This document shows positions 34,684 to 42,625 of a stretch of DNA of 64,000 nucleotides, in pieces (the stretch's first letter is position 1; every line of letters begins with the position of its first letter). The notes below the pieces were generated by a model. It had not been told where the DNA came from. It ran no database searches and saw nothing but the letters and a program-made list of their open reading frames with translations. The stretch spans positions 27,225 to 91,224 of the forward strand of contig JAIXOQ010000030.1 in the NCBI GenBank assembly GCA_027486675.1. The letters run 5' to 3'. The stretch is from Pseudomonadota bacterium. Lineage in GTDB: Bacteria; Bdellovibrionota; UBA1018; CAIMNF01. The position numbers and the translations under genes are program-made.

Positions 34684-35820
34684 ATGTTTGCGCAATTGTT
34701 TGTCATTCCCCTTTTATTCCTCACGGCGTTTGCGCAAACGCCTTCTTCGACTCTACCGCCAGATGAGAAACCACCCGAACTCAAGGTCTATATAGAACTT
34801 CAGTACCGGAGCCCAGAAGAAGAATTTGTCACGATTACCGCGTCGGCTTACAAGCCCATCGAATGCGACATAAATGAAAAGAAAATCCCGATCAATGGAA
34901 CCCTCTCGTTTTGCGGCGACAAGTTGATAGCAAGGGCGTTAGAGGACGGGAATATCCGCTTTGAGGTCAATAGAGCAAAATTTCCTGAACTGGCGAAAAT
35001 TGCGCCAATGACCGCGCGAGGCGGTCCAAAAGAATGCACAGTCGATGACTTTAAAAACCTGATCAAAAATTACCAAGAGTTCAGAGATTGGCTGACGAGC
35101 GCAGAACTGAATTATGGTTCGACTCAGCTTGAGAACTCACAACTCAAAGATATCTTTAATAAAGCGCGCAAGAACATGATTCGCATACGCCCAGCAACTG
35201 CGTGTTACCGAATCAGCGCTCGCATTTTAGGGACTATTAAGGATCTTATCGACGAACCTGATCTTGTGCCTCTCGTCGAAGGCTCCCGCTTTGCCCTGCG
35301 AACCTCCAACGTAAAAATTCGGGAATTTCTTGATAAGTCTGTACTCATCGCAGGGAATGCTTCAGAAAAGGCATTCGAGTTTGATTATGTGCTGGAAGAC
35401 TATGAAGGAACGATTGGGGGCCACGCTTTTCTATATGCATATGCCGTCGACGAGTACGGAAACATGTTTCCGTTCGAAACCGGATTTCCAATCAACACTT
35501 CGGACACATATCAGTCTCTGACAAAATTTTATGAGCTCTATTTAGGAGTGATGAAGGACATGCGTTATGGAACAGCGTCCGTCTACGGAACTGTTGATCT
35601 CCAGGGTTCGCAGGTAGACGTCTCTTTTCGCATAAGTCCGATGCCCTCACTTGCTGTCGGATTGAATCCGCAGACTAAAAGCCAGATTGGACAAGAAAGC
35701 AGTGATCCTATTTATGAGGACGCCGCCTATCCACGAGTACGCGTCTTTCAACCCATAATAACTCGTACATTCACAGTGGAGCGAACGACCTCGCGCGATA
35801 CCGAAGCAACCGATGAATGA
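34684..35820 (+). CDS. Secreted protein of unknown function between the two structured repeats (378 aa)
   Basis: A signal peptide (MFAQLFVIPLLFLTAFA) precedes a mature protein with a helical middle (DDFKNLIKNYQEFRDWLTSAE, NSQLKDIFNKARKNM) and a beta-rich C-terminal half with the segment DYEGTIGGHAFLYAYAVDEYGNMFPFETGFP. Cysteines are few (IECDINE, LSFCGDK, KECTVDD, TACYRIS). No family is recognised. It is the only gene between two copies of the structured repeat and may have its own promoter. Confidence 0.65.
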   Translation: MFAQLFVIPLLFLTAFAQTPSSTLPPDEKPPELKVYIELQYRSPEEEFVTITASAYKPIECDINEKKIPINGTLSFCGDKLIARALEDGNIRFEVNRAKFPELAKIAPMTARGGPKECTVDDFKNLIKNYQEFRDWLTSAELNYGSTQLENSQLKDIFNKARKNMIRIRPATACYRISARILGTIKDLIDEPDLVPLVEGSRFALRTSNVKIREFLDKSVLIAGNASEKAFEFDYVLEDYEGTIGGHAFLYAYAVDEYGNMFPFETGFPINTSDTYQSLTKFYELYLGVMKDMRYGTASVYGTVDLQGSQVDVSFRISPMPSLAVGLNPQTKSQIGQESSDPIYEDAAYPRVRVFQPIITRTFTVERTTSRDTEATDE

Positions 35821-35922
35821 GCGGGGACCGAAGGCTTCTTCGCATTGATGCCACTACAGGCTGACTACACCCGTATTCATAAGAGCCAACCCAAGACACC
35901 CACTCGTCGATTCCTTGGATAA

Positions 35923-36176
35923 GCCACTCGGGAACATATTTCAGTTACTGTCCCGCACCGCGCCAGCCCCGACCTTTGTTTCCGTCCCCCAACCCGCAAT
36001 TTCAGGAGACACACTAAGTTCATACTTCTGATCAGATGCGACTTAAAGCGCATGCCACTTCGAGGGCAGGAGCACGAGAAGGCATGCGCAATTCTCACGG
36101 ATGAGTGCCCGGAGCATCTGATCAGAAGTATGAACTTAGTGTGTATTTATAAAAATTAAGGACGGGAGAAAGGAAC
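35923..36176. repeat. Structured repeat copy 2 with 31-bp perfect self-complementary stem
   Basis: The perfect arms are 36009-36039 and 36114-36144. The loop again holds GCGCATGCC/GGCATGCGC (36048-36056 and 36081-36089), but the hairpin loop is 24 bases instead of 5, followed by the same CTCACGGATGAGTGC. The first 58 bases of the upstream flank agree with copy 1 at about 79 percent by eye. Outer pairing is kept with changed bases (GTCC/GGAC here, CACC/GGATG in copy 1). The 100 bases before it, after the stop at 35820, show no gene. Confidence 0.85.
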
Positions 36177-36263
36177 CCCTAAAAAGATTGCGGGTGAACA
36201 AACTTATACTGAAAACTCTCAACAGGCTGACTCATAAAAAAGATTTCGGTGGGTACCTCGCTA

Positions 36264-36301
36264 TTTTTGTCATCGTGACAAAAATGCCCCCGCAGGGGGC
36301 A
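36264..36301 (-). terminator. Terminator of tRNA-Val (two hairpins)
   Basis: Read leftwards, a GC-rich stem (TGCCCCC with GGGGGCA, 36285-36301, loop of 3) is followed by TTTTT at 36280-36284. A second AT-type hairpin (TTTTTGTCA/TGACAAAAA, 36264-36284) overlaps it. This is a textbook intrinsic terminator, 40 bases downstream of tRNA-Val. Confidence 0.85.
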
Positions 36302-36340
36302 CGCTTCGGTAAGAATTTTTTCGCTTCACGCTCAAAAATC

Positions 36341-36415
36341 TGGTTGGCTCGACTGGTTTCGAACCAGCGACCCCTACCATGTCAAGGTAGTGCTCTACCA
36401 CTGAGCTACGAGCCA
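36341..36415 (-). tRNA. tRNA-Val (anticodon GAC)
   Basis: On the minus strand the acceptor stem TGGCTCG pairs with CGAGCCA. The D-arm is GCTCAGTGGTAGAGC. The anticodon stem CTACC/GGTAG encloses TTGACAT (anticodon GAC), and the T-arm contains GGTTCGAAACC. Discriminator A and CCA are encoded (36341-36344). Confidence 0.96.
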
Positions 36416-36475
36416 TCAACCAAAAGAAAAAACGTGGAAAGAACCTAAGAAATTACGGGACTGTTCTAATCTACG

Positions 36476-37384
36476 TCAAGGAACAACAGCTTTAAGACCG
36501 CTGAGCCAAAGAACAATCCAAAGAACATTGGCTATCAACAAGTGAAGCAGTTGCAAAGAAGTGGGCGCTAGAAGCAAAAGATTCCCGACCCCTAAGAGAA
36601 GCTGGACCAAAAGGAGGCCAATCAAGAGCCGTCCCAAGGAGGAACCCTTGCGTCTGAGCCCGTCAGCCCATTGAAAAGCGACTACGACAAACACGATAGC
36701 GAGCATGGGATGAATCACGCGCAAAGAAACAAGAAAGTGCTTCTTTGCGTCTTGGTGCTGCGCAAGCCCCTCTGCCCAAGTCACAGCAGGAAACAGAGTG
36801 TCCCCCAAAGCTGTAATCGCGCCCATCATGCCGACGACAACAAAAAGGACTACGGCGCCTACAAATTCTTTCTTCCGCGCAATCACGGGTCCAATCCGGG
36901 CAGCAGACCTGAAACTTAAGTCCTGCTTGGATCCCCACCAAACACTCGTTAAAGAAGCAACGAGCAAAGAGGTCGTCATCAAATGGATCGCAATGGAGAT
37001 CGTGCGGCCAACAGATCGATCGACCCCAACCCACTCGAGCAAAACTAATCCAGCACCCACAGCCGCCTCAATAAGAATGGCGACCCATGAAACATATGCC
37101 GCAGTTCTTAACCAGGACTTTTTTTCAGCGACTTGTCTGATCCAGAAATATAAAACACCGACCACAATGAGATTAAGACCCGAACTTGCTCTGTGAGCGA
37201 ACTCAATCCAAGTTTTTACTGTTTCGGCCCTCGGAATCACTTCCCCATTACACAGTGGCCAATGACTCCCACATCCTGCTCCACTGCCGGTCGCTCTCAC
37301 AAAAGCGCCCCAGATCACGACCGCTACCGTGTAAAAGAGTGAAAAAAGACTGTATCTCTTTAAGCCTTCCATTTGATGCTGCAC
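36476..37384 (-). CDS. ctaA: Heme A synthase CtaA/COX15 family
   Basis: This integral membrane protein (about eight helices, 302 aa) oxidises heme O to heme A for cytochrome c oxidase. The family signature is clear near the N-terminus: FVRATGSGAGCGSHWPLCNGEVIP, followed by the heme-ligand helix IEFAHRASSGLN. Further conserved histidines sit in IAIHLMTTSLL, LRVIHPMLAIV and QLLHLLIANV. Its start overlaps the upstream thioredoxin-like gene by 25 bases, so the two are co-transcribed; a redox partner role for that gene is plausible. Confidence 0.92.
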   Translation of the reverse strand: MQHQMEGLKRYSLFSLFYTVAVVIWGAFVRATGSGAGCGSHWPLCNGEVIPRAETVKTWIEFAHRASSGLNLIVVGVLYFWIRQVAEKKSWLRTAAYVSWVAILIEAAVGAGLVLLEWVGVDRSVGRTISIAIHLMTTSLLVASLTSVWWGSKQDLSFRSAARIGPVIARKKEFVGAVVLFVVVGMMGAITALGDTLFPAVTWAEGLAQHQDAKKHFLVSLRVIHPMLAIVFVVVAFQWADGLRRKGSSLGRLLIGLLLVQLLLGVGNLLLLAPTSLQLLHLLIANVLWIVLWLSGLKAVVP

Positions 37385-37920
37385 CCCATGGACGGGATCT
37401 GTGCCGAAGAAACCGCTTGGCCCGTAAGAACTGAATCCATCGCTCGTTCGAGATCACGTTCCTTCACATTTTTTGCATCTTTCCACGAATCATCTATGCG
37501 TCCTCGGTAGACAAGTTTGAAGACACCGTCATGTAGAGCGTAAAGAAAGGGATCAGGTGTGCAAACAGCACCGAAGTTTTTTGCGACCTCCTGAGATTCA
37601 TCAAAGAGATACGGAAAAACATAGCCCAGTTCACGAGCACGAATCTTCATGTTTTCAAAACTATCCTCCGTTTTATAGGCTGGGTCATTCGAGCTGATCC
37701 CAACCACGGTCACTCCCCTGTCGAGATACCTTTTTGCAAGTCCATTGATCCGCTCTTGCACCGCTATGACGTAAGGACAGTGGTTGCACATGAAGATCAC
37801 AAGCACCGCACGGGAATGTTTAAAATCTTCCGATGAAACCATTCCCCCATGAGTTGCAGGAAGGGAGAACGAGGGAAGCAAGGCGCCTAAATCGCCGGCA
37901 GGCGTCGATAACAAAGCCAT
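37360..37920 (-). CDS. Thioredoxin-fold (AhpC/TSA-like) protein with CNHCPY motif
   Basis: The 186-aa protein resembles the thioredoxin family of peroxiredoxin/AhpC-TSA-related proteins. The redox motif is MCNHCPYV, then GVTVVGISSNDPAYKTEDS and the cis-proline region FGAVCTPDPFLY. It has no signal peptide, so it is probably cytoplasmic. It overlaps ctaA by 25 bases. Confidence 0.88.
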   Translation of the reverse strand: MALLSTPAGDLGALLPSFSLPATHGGMVSSEDFKHSRAVLVIFMCNHCPYVIAVQERINGLAKRYLDRGVTVVGISSNDPAYKTEDSFENMKIRARELGYVFPYLFDESQEVAKNFGAVCTPDPFLYALHDGVFKLVYRGRIDDSWKDAKNVKERDLERAMDSVLTGQAVSSAQIPSMGCSIKWKA

Positions 37921-37980
37921 TTTCTGTATCTCCTAAAATCACTCTCGGATTTTGCTTCAAATGTTACACTTACGCTCGAA

Positions 37981-38820
37981 ATGATCAAAAGAAACAAGGC
38001 GTATACCGGAAGAAGAATTGCGCACTACTGGCGCAAGGTTGCTATGGGCTCCTGGGCACGACCGAATGACCCTACGACTTATGGGGTAGTAGAACTCAAC
38101 TGCGAAAAAGTCTTACGTTTCCTTGAGAAAGAAAAAGCCCGAACAGGTTCACGCATCACAATCACCCATTTCATTGGTCGCGCAATGGGCGAAGTTTTGA
38201 AGCGAATGCCTGAGGTCAACACACAAATCCGTTTTGGTTCTTTCTATCAGCGAAAAACGGTGGATATCCTTTTCCAAGTGGCCATTGAACAGGAGCAGGG
38301 GTTTGGGGATCTCTCTGGTGCAATGGTGCGAAACATTGACCAGATTCAAATTTCAGAAATTGCAGACATCCTCAATCGTGAAGCCCATAAGGTGCGCCAA
38401 CAAGGAGACCCGGACTATAAACAAATCAAGTCCATCGCTCGATTCATCCCTAATTTTCTAATGCCTTTAGTCATGAGTGTATTACGCACTTTGACCGTAA
38501 CCTTCAATATTTGGTCTCCACTCTTTGGATTCCCGAAAGATGCATTTGGAAGCATTCAGATCACGAATGTGGGAGCAATTGGACTGGATCTTTCGTTCGC
38601 TCCCATCTATCCGCCCTCACACTGTCCATTGATTCTTGCAGTCGGCGCGATCTACAAAGCACCCGTCTACGACTCAGATACTTCGTTTCACTTAGAGCGT
38701 CACATCCGACTTTGCGTTTCCCTCGATCACCGATATGCCGACGGCCTACAGGCTGCGCGCGGAGCTAAAATGATTCGGGAGTTTTTTTCTGACCCCGAGC
38801 ACGCATTTTCAAAGATTTAG
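37981..38820 (+). CDS. Stand-alone 2-oxoacid dehydrogenase acyltransferase (E2) catalytic domain
   Basis: The 279-aa protein matches the chloramphenicol-acetyltransferase-like E2 catalytic fold but has no lipoyl or E1/E3-binding domain. Recognisable parts are TYGVVELNCEKVLRFLEKEK, ITITHFIGRAMGEVLKRMPE, VDILFQVAIE, FGSIQITNVGAIGLDLSFAP and the active-site motif CVSLDHRYADGLQAAR, with the catalytic His and Asp conserved. The CoA-linked substrate is unknown. It is divergent from the thioredoxin-like gene and convergent with the next one. Confidence 0.85.
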   Translation: MIKRNKAYTGRRIAHYWRKVAMGSWARPNDPTTYGVVELNCEKVLRFLEKEKARTGSRITITHFIGRAMGEVLKRMPEVNTQIRFGSFYQRKTVDILFQVAIEQEQGFGDLSGAMVRNIDQIQISEIADILNREAHKVRQQGDPDYKQIKSIARFIPNFLMPLVMSVLRTLTVTFNIWSPLFGFPKDAFGSIQITNVGAIGLDLSFAPIYPPSHCPLILAVGAIYKAPVYDSDTSFHLERHIRLCVSLDHRYADGLQAARGAKMIREFFSDPEHAFSKI

Positions 38821-39043
38821 TTTTTGGAAAGTTTTTATATTCCGACTCGATGCGGCTCAGTCGTTCGAAACCTGCATCTGGGGAAGAGCGCTCGATGTCA
38901 GTGATTTTAACTGGCCTGCTCACCACGTCGGAGACCCTTGGAGCGCGACGTACAACAATAGGGCTTACCGAGCGCTCGGCAAGCGAAGGGCTTCCGAACA
39001 CGAGTAGACCTAAAAGTGAAAATGGGAACGATATCTTCTTCAC
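38765..39043 (-). CDS. Small secreted protein of unknown function (92 aa)
   Basis: The best start is GTG 39043, which gives a clean signal peptide (MKKISFPFSLLGLLVFGSPS, then LA before ERS). A TTG at 39094 would add residues without Shine-Dalgarno support. The mature part is basic (VVRRAPRVSDVVSRPVKITD, KMRARGQKKTPESF). It overlaps the E2-like gene by 56 bases at their 3' ends. No family is recognised. Confidence 0.5.
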   Translation of the reverse strand: MKKISFPFSLLGLLVFGSPSLAERSVSPIVVRRAPRVSDVVSRPVKITDIERSSPDAGFERLSRIESEYKNFPKTKSLKMRARGQKKTPESF

Positions 39044-39138
39044 AGATGAGATAACATCCCATCTCAGATTGTTTTTGTCAAGCTTTAGAATCAATCAATG
39101 CGCTTGAGTATTGCTCGCGTTTTGGGCTCAAATATCAT

Positions 39139-39660
39139 ATGAGCCAGCCCTTCGAACCGATCTCAACTCCCGCATTCTTGGCCTGTATCGCCTTTGCTAG
39201 CCTCATTGCTCTTCAAGGAATGACAGGCACCTGCTTCTTCTTCCTTCATTTGATCGATCTCCCCTTCCATGAAGCTGGACACGTTATTTTTGGGCTGATC
39301 TCAAGCCACCTACACATCATTGGAGGATCATTAGGGCAACTCGCATTCCCATTCATCACGGCTGGTTATTTTTTTATGCATGGCAAACCAGCATCTCTTT
39401 TTATCTCCACCGTTTGGGGGGTTGAGAGTCTCTGGTGCATTGCACGTTACATGGCAGACTCCCGAGCCTTGGTTCTACCTTTGCTGAGCGGTAGGACCGA
39501 TGGTGAAGGGCATGATTGGCGAAATCTTTTCAGTCAATGGGGGATACTGCACAAGGACACTCAGATCGCCGGCCAGACGCGGCTTCTTGCGTCGATGATC
39601 TTAATCTATGCCTGCTTCCGACTTCTGAAACACTGGAGAAACAGCACTCAAAAACATTGA
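39139..39660 (+). CDS. Small integral membrane protein with HEAGH zinc-peptidase-like motif
   Basis: The 173-aa protein has about four membrane segments. The motif LPFHEAGHVIFGLI lies at the end of the first helices, the HExxH pattern of metalloproteases placed near the membrane, as in M50-type site-2 proteases. A second motif with a catalytic Asp is not obvious (SGRTDGEGHDW is a candidate metal-ligand segment). Enzymatic activity is therefore a guess. A TAGAGTAA-GCG-TTACTCTA hairpin follows its stop. Confidence 0.6.
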   Translation: MSQPFEPISTPAFLACIAFASLIALQGMTGTCFFFLHLIDLPFHEAGHVIFGLISSHLHIIGGSLGQLAFPFITAGYFFMHGKPASLFISTVWGVESLWCIARYMADSRALVLPLLSGRTDGEGHDWRNLFSQWGILHKDTQIAGQTRLLASMILIYACFRLLKHWRNSTQKH

Positions 39661-39663
39661 ATC

Positions 39664-39682
39664 TAGAGTAAGCGTTACTCTA
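39664..39682. promoter_or_regulatory. 8-bp perfect palindrome between HEAGH gene and uvrA-like gene
   Basis: TAGAGTAA (39664-39671), GCG and TTACTCTA (39675-39682) form a perfect dyad. It could be an operator for the downstream gene or a weak hairpin after the upstream stop. There is no T-run, so it is not a typical terminator. Confidence 0.35.
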
Positions 39683-39742
39683 AGTTGCCGACTGGAAACT
39701 GAAGCCACTTTCCACCTCTTCCATGCGAAACTCTAAGCCTTC

Positions 39743-42625
39743 ATGAAAAATCAGCCGTTTCTTCCGCCCATCCGCTTGACGGGAGTCCGCCAACACAATC
39801 TGAAAAACATCTCCGTGGAGATCCCTCGGAAGAAACTCACCGTAATCACGGGCCTCTCAGGTAGCGGAAAAAGTTCTCTCGCGTTTGACACCCTCTATGC
39901 AGAAGGTCAACGCAGATATGTCGAGAGTCTTTCTACCTACACCCGTCAGTTTTTACAGAAAATGCCAAAGCCGGACATTGATCAAATTGAGAACGTCCCG
40001 CCCGCGATTGCACTGGAACAAAGAAACACAGTTCAAAATAGTCGAAGCACGGTAGCCACCCAGTCTGAGATTGCCGACTACCTTCGTTTGCTGTTTTCAA
40101 AAATGGGCACCCTAAAATGTCAGTCCTGCGGATCTGCAGTGACCGATCTACACTTAGAGCGCATCCGAGATCTGAGCCTAGAGTGGGCCAAGGGGCGTTC
40201 GTTTGCGATCACAGCCCCCCTTCACATCAGTGCAAAAAACAAACGTTCGATCACGCAGACCTTTATGCGCGATTATTTTGCAATTTTAGGTGAGCAGGGT
40301 TTTCGCAGAGTTCTATGGAAGAAAGAAACGCCTGAGTGGCTGGAACTTGAGGCGCTGAAAGAAAAACTTCCCAAAGGGCTCGATGGTGACGCGCTGATCG
40401 ATCAGCAGATCTATCTACTCATGGATCGTTTTCCCGCACGAAGCATGGCTGACCCAGACACAAGGACTCGGTTTGATGACTCTCTCGAGCAAGCACTCCG
40501 TTTCGGACAAGAAAGAATCTTAGTCATCGATCTTACGACTCTTGAAACAAAGGTTTTTGAAACTGGTTTCTGCTGCGCAAGCTGCGGCACGATGGCATTA
40601 AAGCCGTCCCCCCATCTCTTTTCTTTCAATAGCCCGCTCGGCGCTTGCGAAGAATGCAAAGGGTTTGGTTTCAATCTGCAGATTGATCCGAAGAAAGTGG
40701 TGCCCGACTGGGACCTCTCTATTCGCGACGGTGCTATCGTTCCTTGGACTAAGCCTGCCTACAAAGACTTAGGGAAAGCAGCAGTATCGTTTGCAAGGTC
40801 GCATGACATAGCAGTCAACACTCCCTGGCGTGAGCTCAGTGAGAAGTCACGGGCACGGATGTGGGCCGGTGACGACGACTTCCCAGGAATATCTGGATTT
40901 TTTAAGGACTTAGAAAGGCAACGCTACAAATTCCACGTGCGGATCATGGTAAGGCGCTACCAGCACCAGCAGCTCTGTACAAAATGCGAAGGATCACGTC
41001 TTAAGCCAGAAGCGCTCTGGGTGAAAGTCAGAGAAAAAAGTATCGCTGATGCAATGCAGATGACCATAGGGGGTCTTGCCGAATGGCTTTCAAGCCTAAA
41101 GCTCACTCCTGGGGAACAACAACTGGTCAAGGACCTCTTCCCACAACTGAGAAAGCGCCTCGATTTTCTGACTCGAGTCGGCGTGCAGTATCTCCCGTTA
41201 AACCGCCTGACGAAAACGCTTTCGGGAGGAGAGTTTCAACGAGTGAACCTTGCAACACATTTGGGTAACGGACTTTGTGGGACGCTTTATGTATTAGATG
41301 AGCCGTCGATTGGCCTTCACGCCTCGGACACCCAGGCCTTAGCAGACCTCCTCAATGAACTCCGAGATCAGGGGAATACCCTGGTGGTCGTAGAGCATGA
41401 CCCCATTTTAATTGCGCAGGCCGATTACGTCATTGAGATGGGACCTAAGGCCGGAAAAAATGGCGGAGAAGTGATGGCTTGCGGGAGCATCGCAGACTTT
41501 AAAAATAGCACTGATGTGCGCACCAATAGGCTTGCAACTCTGACAAACACTCTCAATATCCGCTATCAGCCCCGCAGTGCAGCGCAGCGTTTTCTGACCA
41601 TCAATCACTGCACACACAACAACTTAAAGTCGGTGGACTTTGTTGTGCCACTGGAAAGATTCGTTGTTGTGACTGGGGTCAGCGGTTCTGGAAAAACATC
41701 GCTGGTGCACCACACTTTGGCGCAAGCACTGGCCCACAAGTTTGATGAAGAGCCCGAAGGCGAGAACAATGAGGATGAAGGAAGTGATGCGGGGAGTTTT
41801 CAAAAAATTGAGGGTCTAGACACACTCTCTGGTTATGTTTTGCTCGATCAAAAATCGATCGGGAAAAATTCCAGATCTAACCCAGCGACTTATATGAAGG
41901 TTTGGGATGAAGTAAGAAAGCTCCTTGCATCAGACCCACTTGCCCAGGAGCGCGGATTTACTCCGCAGTTTTTCTCTTTTAACGTGGATGCGGGCCGCTG
42001 TGAAACCTGCCGCGGCGAGGGAGAGATTTCGATCGATCTCCACTTCATGGCCTCGATCCAAATTCAGTGCGAAGTGTGTGAGGGCAAGCGCTTTAAAAGA
42101 GCGGTTCTTGAGGTCCGCTACAGAGGCAAGAATGTCGATGACATTTTGCGCCTCACGGTGGATGAAGCTTTAGCCCTTTTCTATGAATCCCCTCAAATTC
42201 GATCAAAATTGAACATTCTGAAATCTGTGGGTCTCGGATACATCACTCTTGGACAGTCGGGGCCTACGTTATCGGGCGGGGAATCCCAGCGCCTCAAAGT
42301 TGCCCATGCCTTAAGCGAAGGCGGAACCTTCAATCATTTATTTATCTTAGATGAACCCTCGACCGGACTTCACTCCGATGATGTCGCAGTGCTGATTGAC
42401 CTCTTGCAGGGCTTAGTAGAAAAGGGCGCAAGCGTGCTTGTGGTCGAACACAATTTGGACATCATCGCAAATGCAGACTGGGTGATTGACTTAGGTCCTG
42501 GCGCCGGGAGTGAAGGCGGAGAGATCATTGCAACGGGTGTCCCGACTGAGCTTGTGAAATTTAATGCGTCCAAGACCGGACAAATGCTCAGACGATTCGG
42601 AGTTAAGGAGCTTCACAAATCATGA
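39743..42625 (+). CDS. uvrA: UvrA-family excinuclease ATPase
   Basis: The 960-aa protein has the duplicated ABC ATPase architecture of UvrA. It has Walker A at GLSGSGKSSLAFD (about 38-50) and GVSGSGKTSL (about 644-653), ABC signatures TLSGGEFQR and TLSGGESQR, and Walker B regions LYVLDEPSIGLH and LFILDEPSTGLH. Zinc-knuckle cysteines are at CCASCG, CEECKG, CETCRGEG and CEVCEG. Several positions differ from standard UvrA (RSTVATQSEIADY, DQKSIGKNSRSNPATYMKVWDE), so it may be a paralogue. The stop overlaps the hydrolase start (ATGA). Confidence 0.88.
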   Translation: MKNQPFLPPIRLTGVRQHNLKNISVEIPRKKLTVITGLSGSGKSSLAFDTLYAEGQRRYVESLSTYTRQFLQKMPKPDIDQIENVPPAIALEQRNTVQNSRSTVATQSEIADYLRLLFSKMGTLKCQSCGSAVTDLHLERIRDLSLEWAKGRSFAITAPLHISAKNKRSITQTFMRDYFAILGEQGFRRVLWKKETPEWLELEALKEKLPKGLDGDALIDQQIYLLMDRFPARSMADPDTRTRFDDSLEQALRFGQERILVIDLTTLETKVFETGFCCASCGTMALKPSPHLFSFNSPLGACEECKGFGFNLQIDPKKVVPDWDLSIRDGAIVPWTKPAYKDLGKAAVSFARSHDIAVNTPWRELSEKSRARMWAGDDDFPGISGFFKDLERQRYKFHVRIMVRRYQHQQLCTKCEGSRLKPEALWVKVREKSIADAMQMTIGGLAEWLSSLKLTPGEQQLVKDLFPQLRKRLDFLTRVGVQYLPLNRLTKTLSGGEFQRVNLATHLGNGLCGTLYVLDEPSIGLHASDTQALADLLNELRDQGNTLVVVEHDPILIAQADYVIEMGPKAGKNGGEVMACGSIADFKNSTDVRTNRLATLTNTLNIRYQPRSAAQRFLTINHCTHNNLKSVDFVVPLERFVVVTGVSGSGKTSLVHHTLAQALAHKFDEEPEGENNEDEGSDAGSFQKIEGLDTLSGYVLLDQKSIGKNSRSNPATYMKVWDEVRKLLASDPLAQERGFTPQFFSFNVDAGRCETCRGEGEISIDLHFMASIQIQCEVCEGKRFKRAVLEVRYRGKNVDDILRLTVDEALALFYESPQIRSKLNILKSVGLGYITLGQSGPTLSGGESQRLKVAHALSEGGTFNHLFILDEPSTGLHSDDVAVLIDLLQGLVEKGASVLVVEHNLDIIANADWVIDLGPGAGSEGGEIIATGVPTELVKFNASKTGQMLRRFGVKELHKS

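Noticed and set aside
34239..36176. Structured repeats as integron attC sites
   Set aside because: No GTTRRRY/RYYYAAC core sites at the ends and no integrase in the window. In attC the outer boxes are conserved around a variable tip, while here the inner tip is conserved.
34239..36176. Structured repeats as retron msr-msd RNA
   Set aside because: No reverse transcriptase gene is present near either copy.
34239..36176. CRISPR array
   Set aside because: Only two copies, of 230-250 bp and far apart, with no short regular spacers and no cas genes.
36188..36448. 86-aa open frame ending near the tRNA-Val
   Set aside because: It reads through the terminator and the antisense of tRNA-Val (the RLVSNQRPLPCQGSALPLSYEP pattern is a typical tRNA artefact).
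39664..39682. Palindrome before the uvrA-like gene as a LexA box
   Set aside because: The reported Bdellovibrio LexA box is TTAC-N3-GTAA. Here the halves are in the opposite order (GTAA-N3-TTAC).
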